Source: Microbacteriaceae bacterium (GTDB taxonomy: Bacteria; Actinomycetota; Actinomycetes; Actinomycetales; Microbacteriaceae). From it: a stretch of 49,508 bases of DNA. Location: positions 1 to 49,508 of the forward strand of contig CANGNZ010000005.1 of assembly GCA_947455435.1 (NCBI GenBank), given 5' to 3'. The notes under the pieces are model-generated. The model did not search any database and was not told the DNA's origin. It saw nothing but the letters and a program-made list of their open reading frames with translations. Each line of letters begins with the position of its first letter. The first letter of the stretch is position 1. A program made the translations under genes and the position numbers. Shown here piece by piece: positions 34,763-42,658 of the stretch.

Positions 34763-36103
34763 ATGTCAACTATTGCTAACTTTCCGCTACCAGACGTCGG
34801 CGAAGGCCTAACCGAAGCCGAGATCGTTTCATGGAAGGTGAAGCCTGGCGACACCGTAAAGGTGAACCAGATCATCGTCGAAATCGAAACCGCTAAGTCG
34901 CTCGTTGAGCTCCCTTGCCCATTCGCCGGCACCGTCTCAGAACTCCTCTATAAAGAGGGAGACACCGTCGAGGTTGGCAAGCCGATCATCAGCGTCACCG
35001 TTGCCGATGGCGCAGTAACCAGTGCGGTTGCAGTTGCCGAGCAGGCCGCCACTGCTCATCAGGCCGTTGCCGACACTGCCGCAAGCGTTAGTGCCGAAGA
35101 GAAGCAGCCAAACCTTGTTGGTTACGGGGTCGCCCACTCAGTTGGCGGAACCCGTCGCCGTCGCGGTGAGGGAGTCACCCCAGCTGCAACCCCAGCAGCC
35201 GCACCCGTCAGCTCGGCAACCACCTCGATCCCAGTCATCGAGGGTTCTGTTCTTGCCAAGCCTCCGGTTCGAAAACTGGCCAAAGACCTCAACGTCGACC
35301 TCACTCAGGTGATCGGCACCGGCCCTGCCGGCGAAGTCACCCGCGAAGACGTTGTTGGCGGAGCCTCGCAGGCCAAGGTGTTCAGAAACCTAACCACACC
35401 AGCGCCTCCGAGCGAGCGCGAAGAGCGAATCCCGGTCAAGGGCGTCCGCAAGGCAATCGCCAACGCGATGGTCTCATCAGCTTTCACCGCCCCTCACGTG
35501 AGCATCTTCGTCGACGTCGATGCGACCCGCACCATGGAATACGTCAAACGCCTCAAGGCCTCGACCGACTTTGCCGGCGTTAAGGTCACCCCGCTACTGA
35601 TCATGGCTAAGGCAATGATCTGGGCTATTCGCCGCAACCCGATGGTCAACTCAACCTTCACCGCCGAAGAGATCATCGTTCACAACTTCGTCAACTTCGG
35701 CATCGCGGCAGCAACCCCTCGCGGCCTGATTGTTCCGAACATCAAGGACGCCGACAAGATGTCGATGCTCGAACTCGCGAAGGCGATTGAGCAGCTGGCC
35801 GCAACCGCTCGTGAAGGCAAGACAACTCCTGCCGACATGAAGGATGGCACAATCACCATCACCAACATCGGTGTCTTCGGTGTCGACACCGGAACCCCGA
35901 TCTTGAACCCAGGTGAAGTCGCAATCGTTGCCCTCGGCTCTATTCGACCAAAGCCTTGGGTGGTCAACAACGAGATTCAGGTTCGACAGGTGACCACAAT
36001 CGGCGCCACCTTCGACCACCGAGTCGTCGACGGCGACGTTGCATCAAGATTTGTTCAAGATGTAGCATCTGTAATCGAAGAGCCAGCGCTGCTGCTCGAC
36101 TAA
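34763..36103 (+). CDS. bkdC: Dihydrolipoamide acyltransferase (E2), single lipoyl domain
   Basis: The core of the complex, which passes the acyl group from E1 to CoA. The 446-residue protein has one lipoyl domain (1-80) with the lipoylated Lys-45 in IETAKSLVE, an Ala/Pro linker, a peripheral E1/E3-binding domain (about 168-205: [14 protein letters not shown]), and the catalytic acyltransferase domain with HRxxDG in [13 protein letters not shown] upstream, 8 nt after E1 beta. No E3 (lipoamide dehydrogenase) gene follows; one must be elsewhere. Confidence 0.95.
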   Translation: MSTIANFPLPDVGEGLTEAEIVSWKVKPGDTVKVNQIIVEIETAKSLVELPCPFAGTVSELLYKEGDTVEVGKPIISVTVADGAVTSAVAVAEQAATAHQAVADTAASVSAEEKQPNLVGYGVAHSVGGTRRRRGEGVTPAATPAAAPVSSATTSIPVIEGSVLAKPPVRKLAKDLNVDLTQVIGTGPAGEVTREDVVGGASQAKVFRNLTTPAPPSEREERIPVKGVRKAIANAMVSSAFTAPHVSIFVDVDATRTMEYVKRLKASTDFAGVKVTPLLIMAKAMIWAIRRNPMVNSTFTAEEIIVHNFVNFGIAAATPRGLIVPNIKDADKMSMLELAKAIEQLAATAREGKTTPADMKDGTITITNIGVFGVDTGTPILNPGEVAIVALGSIRPKPWVVNNEIQVRQVTTIGATFDHRVVDGDVASRFVQDVASVIEEPALLLD

Positions 36104-36127
36104 CAAACACCACTAACAGGGGGAACC

Positions 36128-36901
36128 ATGAGATTCACTAAACAACCAATTTTCGCGGCGGCGCTTGCTCTATTTGCAGTCAGCGCGGTGGTTTCTTGGT
36201 ACAACGTACCCACGGCGTTTGGCCTGGTTCATTGGTACGGCCAAATTAGCCCTGAGCAACTGGTTCCTCTGACCATAGACATCACCTATCGCCTTGCCTC
36301 TGTCTTTGGCGCTCTAGCGGTTGTCATCTGGGGGGTTATAGCTAAGGACGTCCGTTCGGCAAAGTGGGCAGCATTTGCATTGGGTCTTTTTGGCCCATTC
36401 GCATCGATTGCTCTAGGTGCTTACTGGATCAGCCAGGGTTCAGAGCCTATCAAGGCATTTTTCTCGCCTGAAGGTTGGGAATTGGCTGCCGACATCGCGA
36501 TTTGGGTTGAGATTGTCGCGGTAATTCTCTTTGTTGTCGGTCTTGTGATCCGAAAAGACAAACCAAAGACTGCGGCCGAAGTCTCGGTTAACCGTTTCGA
36601 CCCAGAAACCGGCCTCCCACTGGCAGCACCTGCATCGGCAGCGGCAGCCCCTAGCTCAGCGGGCGCTCTAAGCAACATGCCTACCATCGCTTTAGTGCTC
36701 GCCTTCTTCGTGCCACTAGCTGGCGTGATTGTTGGCCACATCTCGTTGAACCAGATGAAGCAGGGCTTGATTTCATCGGCAAACCAGAGCACTGCGAAAA
36801 CCGCAACGATTCTGGGCTATGTGTTTATTGGCCTTGGTTTCATTTTTGGAATTATATTTGCCGTCGTTTACGGCATCATGCTCAGCAATCTCTATCGCTA
36901 A
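36128..36901 (+). CDS. DUF4190 membrane protein
   Basis: This 257-residue protein has four hydrophobic segments in its first 145 residues, a cytoplasmic linker (RKDKPKTAAE... with an Ala-rich stretch), and a C-terminal DUF4190 domain of two membrane segments (ALVLAFFVPLAGVIVGHISL, then AKTATILGYVFIGLGFI). AGGGGG lies upstream of the ATG. Function unknown. It lies just before the zinc-uptake cluster but is separated from it by a clear promoter. Confidence 0.78.
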   Translation: MRFTKQPIFAAALALFAVSAVVSWYNVPTAFGLVHWYGQISPEQLVPLTIDITYRLASVFGALAVVIWGVIAKDVRSAKWAAFALGLFGPFASIALGAYWISQGSEPIKAFFSPEGWELAADIAIWVEIVAVILFVVGLVIRKDKPKTAAEVSVNRFDPETGLPLAAPASAAAAPSSAGALSNMPTIALVLAFFVPLAGVIVGHISLNQMKQGLISSANQSTAKTATILGYVFIGLGFIFGIIFAVVYGIMLSNLYR

Positions 36902-36907
36902 AACTTA

Positions 36908-36937
36908 TTGACACTCATTATCAATAACGCGTAGTCT
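36908..36937 (+). promoter_or_regulatory. znuA promoter with overlapping Zur/Fur-type operator, leaderless start
   Basis: TTGACA (36908-36913), an 18-nt spacer and TAGTCT (36932-36937) place transcription start about 7 nt later, exactly at the GTG of znuA (36944). TTGACACTCATTATCAATAA (36908-36927) overlaps the -35 and reads as an imperfect Zur/Fur-type palindrome. A bound repressor would block the promoter. Confidence 0.72.
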
Positions 36938-36943
36938 GGACGC

Positions 36944-37831
36944 GTGTTAAGAAAACTATCGTTCGTTCTTGCCTCGGCTCTGCTACTTAGCGGTTGCTCG
37001 ACTGCGCCAGAACCGAAACCTTGGACGGCCGGCAGCGGCCCAATCAAGATTGTTGCCAGCACCGACGTTTGGGGTTCGGTGGCAAACCTGGTTGCCGGCA
37101 ATACTGCAACCGTTAGTGCTCTGATCTATAAGAACACCCAAGACCCACACTCGTTCGAACCATCGGCTCGTGACCAGTTGGCTATAAACCAAGCAGACAT
37201 CGTGATCATGAACGGTGGTGGCTATGACGACTTCATGACCAAGCTGATTGCCGCCGACCCAACACCGCCGATCGTCGTAAATGCCTTCATGGCCTCTGGC
37301 GACGACCAAACTCGAAACGAACACATTTGGTATGACGTAGACCAGGTGGGCGATGTTGCCGCTGTCATTGGCGGGGCGATCGAAGCCATAGACAAAACCA
37401 AGTCTCGGCAGGTTTGGGCTTCGGTTGACTTGTTCAAGTCGAGGCTCGCTCAGCGCAAGGCACAGCTAGACAAGATCAAGGCGGCAAACTCTTGCGGTCG
37501 GGTTTTCGCAACCGAGCCAGTGATCGACTATTTGCTCGCAGACGCCGGTTGCCAAAACGTGACGCCGGTTGCCTTCTCAAGGGCAATCGAAGAGGAGCGC
37601 GATGTTCCGCCCGCAGTCATGAAGAAGGCAAAGCAGGAGCTGGGCGTTCCTGGGACCAAACTGGCAATCAACGAATCGGTTACCTCCCCGCAAATTCAAG
37701 AGCTTTACTCGGTTCGATCGGGCGGTTACGAATTTGGCGAACTGCTGCCCGAAAACACCGACGAAGGCAAGATCAATGGCGACTACTTTTACATGCTTAA
37801 CGGAGCTATCGCGTTCTTGGCGGGGTTCTGA
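36944..37831 (+). CDS. znuA: Zinc ABC transporter, substrate-binding lipoprotein
   Basis: A 295-residue cluster A-I binding protein. The lipobox LLLSGC sets lipidated Cys-18. Two metal-ligand histidines are visible, His-69 in TQDPHSFEPS and His-127 in NEHIWYD; the third and fourth ligand sites are less clear, with Glu in ATEPVIDYLL a candidate. The absence of the His-rich loop seen in E. coli ZnuA is normal for actinobacteria. GTG start 36944 lies at the predicted transcription start. The stop overlaps znuC by 1 nt. The gene context (zur) argues for zinc over manganese. Confidence 0.9.
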   Translation: MLRKLSFVLASALLLSGCSTAPEPKPWTAGSGPIKIVASTDVWGSVANLVAGNTATVSALIYKNTQDPHSFEPSARDQLAINQADIVIMNGGGYDDFMTKLIAADPTPPIVVNAFMASGDDQTRNEHIWYDVDQVGDVAAVIGGAIEAIDKTKSRQVWASVDLFKSRLAQRKAQLDKIKAANSCGRVFATEPVIDYLLADAGCQNVTPVAFSRAIEEERDVPPAVMKKAKQELGVPGTKLAINESVTSPQIQELYSVRSGGYEFGELLPENTDEGKINGDYFYMLNGAIAFLAGF

Positions 37832-38628
37832 TGACTAAACCGGTGCTCAGCGTGAAGAACGCATCTTTGGCTTTTGGCGACAAGGCACTTTGGCAAGGTC
37901 TCAACCTCGATGTCGCGCCAGGTGAGTTCATCGCGGTTCTTGGCACCAACGGTTCGGGCAAGACAACTCTTATGAAGGCGATTCTTGGGCAACAAAAGCT
38001 GAACTCGGGTTCTATCGAAATCGGTGCCAAGCCGGTCAAGCACGGTTCGCGCGATGTTGGTTACATTCCTCAACACCGCGCAGTCGATGCGTCCACGCCC
38101 TTGCTTGCTCGTGACCTGCTAACCCTCGGGCTAAGCGGTCATCGCTATGGAATCCCGCTGCATGCCAAGCGCGACCGCGCACGTGTCGAGCACATCTTGG
38201 GCTGCATCAACGGGTTCGACCTGGCCCGCAAGCCAATCGGTGAACTCTCTGGTGGCGAATTACAAAGATTCCGCGTTGGGCAGGCCGTGATCAACGAGCC
38301 AGACCTGATTCTTGCCGACGAACCCTTAAGCGCCCTCGACCCTGCTCAGCAAAAGATCGTTGCCGACTTGCTCGACCAGGAGCGCAAAGAGCACAGCGCC
38401 GCGGTGTTGTTTGTCACGCACGACGTCAACCCGATACTTTCGATGGTCGATCGCGTGCTCTACCTCGCCAACGGGAGCTACCGTATTGGTACTCCAGACG
38501 AGGTGATGCGTTCAGAGGTTTTGAGTGAGCTTTACGACACCGAGATTGATGTGGTTCGAAACCAGGGACGCATCGTTGTGGTCGGCACCCAAAGTCACCA
38601 CCACCACGATGAGGAGGAATGGAAGTGA
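37831..38628 (+). CDS. znuC: Zinc ABC transporter, ATP-binding protein
   Basis: A 265-residue ABC ATPase with Walker A GTNGSGKTT, signature LSGGELQRF, Walker B LILADEPLSALD and the H-loop VTHDVN. The C-terminal tail SHHHHDEEEWK is His/Glu-rich and might bind zinc. The stop (TGA) overlaps the likely GTG of znuB. Confidence 0.94.
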   Translation: MTKPVLSVKNASLAFGDKALWQGLNLDVAPGEFIAVLGTNGSGKTTLMKAILGQQKLNSGSIEIGAKPVKHGSRDVGYIPQHRAVDASTPLLARDLLTLGLSGHRYGIPLHAKRDRARVEHILGCINGFDLARKPIGELSGGELQRFRVGQAVINEPDLILADEPLSALDPAQQKIVADLLDQERKEHSAAVLFVTHDVNPILSMVDRVLYLANGSYRIGTPDEVMRSEVLSELYDTEIDVVRNQGRIVVVGTQSHHHHDEEEWK

Positions 38629-39449
38629 TTTTCGATTTCTCAAACTATGACCAACTGATTCCGCTGGTCACAAACTCTTTGATCGCTGCAGCCTTGCTCG
38701 GCTTGGTCGGTGGCCTGATCGGCATTTTCGTGATGACGCGTGATATGTCATTCGCGGTTCACGGCATCAGCGAGCTTTCGTTCGCGGGGGCTTCGATTGC
38801 CCTATTGGTTGGCATGGACGTCGTTGCTGGGTCGATCGCTGGCTCACTGGTGGCCGCGCTAATCATCGGCGTGCTCGGTTCTAGAGCTAAAGACCGCAAC
38901 TCGATTATCGCCGTGTTGATGCCATTCGGTCTCGGGCTTGGAATCCTCGCGCTATCGCTCTACCCAGGCCGCGCCTCGAACAAGTTCGGCTTGCTCACCG
39001 GGCAGATTGTTTCGGTGAACGGCACATCTCTCGAGTGGTTGGCAGGCATAGCGATTCTTGTAGTTTTGTCGCTCGCCGTAATTTGGCGCCCGCTGCAGTT
39101 TGCCTCGCTTGACCCGGAGGTTGCCGAGGCTAGAGGGGTAAAGACCGGCGCACTGTCTGTCGCCTTCTTGGTTCTGTTGGGTCTAGCGGTTGCGGCGAGC
39201 GTCCAAGTGGTTGGTGCCTTGCTGGTTCTCTCGCTACTGGTGACTCCGGCAGCTGCAGCACTGCGGGTAACCTCGTCACCAAAGCTCGCGCCAGTTCTGA
39301 GTGTTGCATTTGCCCTGACTGCCTCTGTTGGCGGAATCCTTTTGGCACTCGGTGGCGGCTTGCCGATTAGCCCATACATCACCTCGATCTCGTTCTTTAT
39401 CTACCTGACCTGCAGACTGATCGCTTATGTGGGAAAGGCGCGCAAATGA
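38625..39449 (+). CDS. znuB: Zinc ABC transporter, permease
   Basis: The 274-residue membrane channel of the ABC-3 family with about 8-9 segments. Family patterns are MTRDMSFAVHGISELSFAGAS and LLVLSLLVTPAAAALRV. I prefer the GTG at 38625 because AGGAGG (38612-38617) is 7 nt upstream and a GTGA overlap with znuC results; the ATG at 38619 would be 1 nt from the Shine-Dalgarno. The 3' end overlaps zur by 4 nt. Confidence 0.93.
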   Translation: MIFDFSNYDQLIPLVTNSLIAAALLGLVGGLIGIFVMTRDMSFAVHGISELSFAGASIALLVGMDVVAGSIAGSLVAALIIGVLGSRAKDRNSIIAVLMPFGLGLGILALSLYPGRASNKFGLLTGQIVSVNGTSLEWLAGIAILVVLSLAVIWRPLQFASLDPEVAEARGVKTGALSVAFLVLLGLAVAASVQVVGALLVLSLLVTPAAAALRVTSSPKLAPVLSVAFALTASVGGILLALGGGLPISPYITSISFFIYLTCRLIAYVGKARK

Positions 39450-39826
39450 CCGTGAAAAGAAACACCTGGCAAAAGGACGCCGTGCGACATGCCCTGAGTG
39501 AGGCAATCGGTTTCGTCAGCGCAGGGCAGTTGCACCTGGTGCTCAAGAACCACGGTTCAACTATCGGCTTGGCAACCGTTTATCGCGCGCTCGCCGACCT
39601 AGCCGCCAGCGGCGAGGCAGACTCGCTGCAATCTCAAGAAGGCGAGCTGCTCTACCGAGCTTGCACCACCGAACACCACCATCACCTGATCTGTAAGACC
39701 TGCGGAAAGACCGTAGAAATCGAAGCAAACGAGGTTGAAGCCTGGGCTGAGAAGGTCGCAAAGCAGCACGGGTTTCGCGAACCGAGCCACACGGTTGAAA
39801 TATTTGGCGTCTGCAAAGACTGCTAA
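39446..39826 (+). CDS. zur: Fur-family zinc uptake regulator Zur
   Basis: A 126-residue Fur-family repressor. The N-terminal winged helix carries STIGLATVYRALADL. The C-terminal dimerisation domain has the HHHH metal motif (EHHHHLICKTCGK) and a four-cysteine structural zinc site (CKTC and the final CKDC). Transcribed with znuACB and overlapping znuB by 4 nt, so the operon controls its own repressor through the operator at 36908. Fur (iron) is possible in principle, but the zinc transporter context favours Zur. Confidence 0.9.
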   Translation: MTVKRNTWQKDAVRHALSEAIGFVSAGQLHLVLKNHGSTIGLATVYRALADLAASGEADSLQSQEGELLYRACTTEHHHHLICKTCGKTVEIEANEVEAWAEKVAKQHGFREPSHTVEIFGVCKDC

Positions 39827-39838
39827 TCAAATAAAAAC

Positions 39839-39868
39839 TTGCTTAAGGCTTCTTTTCTCGCCTAAACT
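39839..39868 (+). promoter_or_regulatory. Probable promoter of rpmB-rpmG-rpsN
   Basis: TTGCTT (39839-39844), an 18-nt spacer and TAAACT (39863-39868) predict a start near 39875 and an 86-nt leader, with a small GTTGC/GCAAC hairpin at 39875-39889. No operator matching the znuA box is evident; AATGATTTCAT at 39890-39900 is only a fragment. Confidence 0.45.
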
Positions 39869-39960
39869 TGAGAAGTTGCTTAGTGCAACCAATGATTTCA
39901 TCCAAGCCAAAAGCGAATTCCTCAAACGAGGCGCGTTGTGGCTTGCCTAAAGGAGAAGAA

Positions 39961-40197
39961 ATGGCAGCCTACTGTCAGGTGACTCAGACTGGCCCTCAGT
40001 TCGGCCACGCTGTATCGCACGCTCAGAACAAGACCAAGCGTCGCTTTAACCCGAACATCCAGAAGAAGACCTACTTTGTTCCTTCACTGAAGCGCAACGT
40101 AACCCTCAGCCTCTCGGCTCGCGGTATCAAGGTCATCGATGTTCGTGGCATCGAGGCAGTTGTTGCCGAGATTCTAGCTCGCGGCGAGAAGATCTAA
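39961..40197 (+). CDS. rpmB: 50S ribosomal protein L28, zinc-free type
   Basis: A 78-residue L28 that begins [15 protein letters not shown] and has [15 protein letters not shown] single Cys is present where zinc-binding forms have CxxC near the N-terminus, so it is the zinc-independent form. AGGAGAAGAA precedes the ATG. First of rpmB-rpmG-rpsN. Confidence 0.96.
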   Translation: MAAYCQVTQTGPQFGHAVSHAQNKTKRRFNPNIQKKTYFVPSLKRNVTLSLSARGIKVIDVRGIEAVVAEILARGEKI

Positions 40198-40210
40198 GGA
40201 GGCCTGCTAA

Positions 40211-40381
40211 ATGGCTAAGAAAGACAAGGACATTCGTCCGATCATCAAGATGAAGTCGACCGCCGGTACTGGTTTCACTTACGTGACCAAGAAGAACCGT
40301 CGCAACGACCCGGACCGTTTGGTTCTAAAGAAGTACGACCCAGTAGTGCGCCAGCACGTCGAATTCCGCGAGGAGCGTTAA
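40211..40381 (+). CDS. rpmG: 50S ribosomal protein L33, zinc-free type
   Basis: A 56-residue L33 with [20 protein letters not shown] and [11 protein letters not shown]. It has no cysteine, so it is the zinc-independent form. AAGGAGG lies 7 nt before the ATG. Part of rpmB-rpmG-rpsN, the set that in other actinobacteria replaces zinc ribosomal proteins under low zinc. Confidence 0.96.
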   Translation: MAKKDKDIRPIIKMKSTAGTGFTYVTKKNRRNDPDRLVLKKYDPVVRQHVEFREER

Positions 40382-40384
40382 TCC

Positions 40385-40690
40385 ATGGCTAAGAAGAGCA
40401 AGATCGCTAAAAACGAGCAGCGCAAGGTTATTGTCGAGCGCTACGCAGCAAAGCGCCTCGAACTAAAGAAGGCCCTCGTTGACCCAACCAGCACCGACGA
40501 GCAGCGCGAAGCAGCTCGCCTAGGTCTACAGAAGCTTCCTCGTGACGCATCGCCAGTTCGCGTTCGCGGACGCGACGCAATCGACGGCCGCCCACGCGGT
40601 TACCTCGCCAAGTTCGGCGTTTCGCGTGTTCGCTTCCGTGACATGGCTCACAAGGGTGAGCTACCTGGCATCACCAAGTCTTCTTGGTAA
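40385..40690 (+). CDS. rpsN: 30S ribosomal protein S14, zinc-free type
   Basis: A 101-residue S14 that is the long, cysteine-free form (the zinc form is 61 residues with two CxxC). It has the C-terminal [19 protein letters not shown]. The gene starts 3 nt after rpmG. A terminator follows. Confidence 0.96.
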   Translation: MAKKSKIAKNEQRKVIVERYAAKRLELKKALVDPTSTDEQREAARLGLQKLPRDASPVRVRGRDAIDGRPRGYLAKFGVSRVRFRDMAHKGELPGITKSSW

Positions 40691-40704
40691 CAGCTTTCTG
40701 AAAG

Positions 40705-40732
40705 AACCGTCACCATCGGGTGGCGGTTTTTT
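40705..40732 (+). terminator. Rho-independent terminator after rpsN
   Basis: AACCGTCACC and GGTGGCGGTT pair over 10 bp with one U-G, loop ATCG, followed by a T-run. It closes the ribosomal gene set. Confidence 0.93.
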
Positions 40733-40768
40733 CGTTTCTCGGCATAAGATTTGTGGCAGGGGGAAACC

Positions 40769-41239
40769 ATGCACAAACGCCAAATCTTCGGACTAGTCTC
40801 ATCGATCGTTCTTTTCTTGGGAGCGTTCTTTCCGATCGTCCAGTTCAGCAGCACCTTCGGCGGTAGCAATTCGGTTAGCTACTTCGACGTCAAAGACTCT
40901 TATGGCAAGTTGATTGTGCTTTATGCGATTGTGGGCATCGTCTTGTCTGCTCTGCGCCAAGAGCGCTGGGTGATCATTCCGGCTGGCCTCGCATTCTTGC
41001 AGTTGGCTTATGCGCTTTACGACTACAACAACCAGTTGCACTCGGTCACCGACAACTCTTATTTGGCTGCGTTGCTTAGCTCAACAGTGAAGCTGGAGCT
41101 CTCACCCGTTGGTTGGGTTTTGATGTTCGCTGGGGCAATTGGTTTGGCACTGACTCCCTACCTACCGCTCAATGGCAGCACCGGCTACAAGCTGCCAAAG
41201 GGCAAGAGCTCAAGCGACGACATCGACCTTTTCATTTAG
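40769..41239 (+). CDS. Membrane protein of unknown function
   Basis: This 156-residue protein from ATG 40769 (AGGGGGA upstream) has four hydrophobic segments near 8-25, 48-65, 69-87 and 112-135, an extracellular loop after the first (FSSTFGGSNSVSYFDV), and a polar acidic tail. No family recognised. It follows the rpsN terminator, so it has its own promoter. Confidence 0.7.
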   Translation: MHKRQIFGLVSSIVLFLGAFFPIVQFSSTFGGSNSVSYFDVKDSYGKLIVLYAIVGIVLSALRQERWVIIPAGLAFLQLAYALYDYNNQLHSVTDNSYLAALLSSTVKLELSPVGWVLMFAGAIGLALTPYLPLNGSTGYKLPKGKSSSDDIDLFI

Positions 41240-41269
41240 TTTGTCGGTGGTGCGACCTATCGTTTACGG

Positions 41270-41716
41270 ATGGGTTTTCTAAGGTTCTTCAGCTTCGAGC
41301 ACGCCGACTTCAAAATAACGACCGAGCGTCTTGGTATCGCAATCTTTTGCGCAATTCTCACGGTCGGTTCAACCTTCGCCCCTGTCATCAACACTCCCCA
41401 CATCTCGCTAACCGACTACCCGTCTGACTTATCAGACAGCCGCGGGTTTTTGCTGCTGGTCGAGGTATTGAGCATCGGGTTCAATATGATCAGCTTGCGC
41501 AATTGGGCAGGCGCGTGGCTAGGAGTGACTCTGTTCACGCTGATTGTTGACTTGTATAGGTCTTTCGAAATCATCGATGCAATCAATGCGTACCTTGGCC
41601 AAGATCCCTCACTTCATTACACGCAGCACGCCGGCTTGGCGTGGGGCTGGTGGCTCATTATTCTGGGCCCAGCCATCATGACCTTGGTCTGGGTGCTCGA
41701 TTACATTCGCGATTAG
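41270..41716 (+). CDS. Membrane protein of unknown function
   Basis: This 148-residue protein has four hydrophobic segments near 22-40, 62-78, 82-98 and 123-143. A TATCGT 6 nt upstream of the ATG could be the -10 of a leaderless transcript. It resembles the preceding gene in length and topology but not obviously in sequence. No family recognised. Confidence 0.65.
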   Translation: MGFLRFFSFEHADFKITTERLGIAIFCAILTVGSTFAPVINTPHISLTDYPSDLSDSRGFLLLVEVLSIGFNMISLRNWAGAWLGVTLFTLIVDLYRSFEIIDAINAYLGQDPSLHYTQHAGLAWGWWLIILGPAIMTLVWVLDYIRD

Positions 41717-41724
41717 CCCAAAAA

Positions 41725-41785
41725 CCTTTATAAATAAGGGGCGCAACACGCCGAAACAAATGAACCCCTTATAAATACAGGGGTT
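41725..41785. repeat. Paired inverted repeats with TATAAAT loops upstream of hup
   Basis: CCTT-TATAAAT-AAGG (41725-41739) and AACCCCT-TATAAATAC-AGGGGTT (41763-41785) share the same loop core. The second stem is a perfect 7-bp repeat. They occupy the 122-nt gap before hup and may be operator sites or HU self-regulation elements. AGGAGG follows next to the hup ATG. Confidence 0.55.
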
Positions 41786-41838
41786 TATCGTTATAGGCGA
41801 CACAACGTCAATACATTTACAAGTCCAGGAGGACAAAA

Positions 41839-42123
41839 ATGGCTAACACTCTAAACAAGGGCGACCTAGTAGCTGCTATTGCTGCACACACCGGTGAGTC
41901 ACAGGCAGCCGTCAACCGTGTTGTTGACGCACTGTTCGAGACCATCGCAAAGACCGTTGCCAAGGGCGACAAGGTCACCATCCCAGGTTGGATCTCTGTA
42001 TCGAAGGGCCACCGTGCCGCTCGTCAGGGCCGCAACCCACAGACTGGTGCAACCATCCAGATCGCTGCTGCAAACACCGTAAAGGTTTCTGCAGGCGCAA
42101 AGCTAAAGGCAGCTGTCAAGTAG
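41839..42123 (+). CDS. hup: DNA-binding protein HU
   Basis: A 94-residue nucleoid protein with MANTLNKGDLVAAIA, the long helices and the beta arm (GRNPQTGATIQIAA, the intercalating proline in GRNPQTG). It ends KLKAAVK without the Lys/Ala-rich tail of mycobacterial HupB. AGGAGG lies about 8 nt upstream, and two TATAAAT-loop repeats precede it. A terminator follows. Confidence 0.98.
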   Translation: MANTLNKGDLVAAIAAHTGESQAAVNRVVDALFETIAKTVAKGDKVTIPGWISVSKGHRAARQGRNPQTGATIQIAAANTVKVSAGAKLKAAVK

Positions 42124-42140
42124 TCTTTGACCCAAGCCTG

Positions 42141-42173
42141 GAAGGCGTCGACTTCGGTCGGCGCCTTTCGCTT
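42141..42173 (+). terminator. Rho-independent terminator after hup
   Basis: AAGGCGTCGAC and GTCGGCGCCTT pair over 11 bp with one wobble and a TTCG loop, then TTTCGCTTT. Confidence 0.8.
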
Positions 42174-42193
42174 TAACCGCTAACCTTTTGAGC

Positions 42194-42658
42194 ATGACCG
42201 ACAAACAGCGAAGCAACACCTTTGTTACCACTCAATTTGTGCTTATTGCGTTGCTTATGTTTTGGCCAGATCAACAAGGCGGCTGGGGACTCGTGGACGT
42301 GCCGGTAACACTTGTCGGTGTCGCGTTAGTTTTAACTGGCCTTTTTGTTTTGCTGTTTTCGGGCATCAGCCTCGGACGCTCTCTCACAGCATCGCCGATT
42401 CCTAAAGCGAAGGCGGAGCTGGTTCGCCGGGGTTTCTACAAATACTTCAGGCACCCAATTTATACAGGTCTGCTTTCGTTCGCGCTTGGCATAGGTCTCG
42501 CGGCAGGCCCAGCGCCTCATATGCTCTTCGTCATTGCTTTGTTTGCGCTGCTCAACTTTAAAGCGAGATGGGAAGAGAAGCTTTTGCTTGCGACTTATCC
42601 GGATTACAAGGACTACATGTCAAAGACCGGAATGTTTCTGCCTAGGCTTAACGGGTGA
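42194..42658 (+). CDS. Isoprenylcysteine carboxyl methyltransferase (ICMT)-like membrane protein
   Basis: This 154-residue membrane protein has about four hydrophobic segments and the ICMT/PEMT family pattern: GFYKYFRHPIYTG, followed by RWEEKLLLATYPDYKDYM. Such proteins methylate a small-molecule or lipid carboxyl/amine with SAM; the substrate here is unknown since bacteria lack prenylated protein targets. TAACCT 7 nt before the ATG suggests a leaderless mRNA. It overlaps the next gene by 4 nt (GTGA). Confidence 0.83.
   Translation: MTDKQRSNTFVTTQFVLIALLMFWPDQQGGWGLVDVPVTLVGVALVLTGLFVLLFSGISLGRSLTASPIPKAKAELVRRGFYKYFRHPIYTGLLSFALGIGLAAGPAPHMLFVIALFALLNFKARWEEKLLLATYPDYKDYMSKTGMFLPRLNG

Noticed and set aside
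34092-34769. 225-codon ORF antisense to the E1 beta gene
   Set aside because: Shadow frame of a clearly coding strand with no start signal and no recognisable domain.
39890-39900. AATGATTTCAT as a Zur operator before rpmB
   Set aside because: Only a partial palindrome, downstream of the predicted start, and much weaker than the site at znuA.
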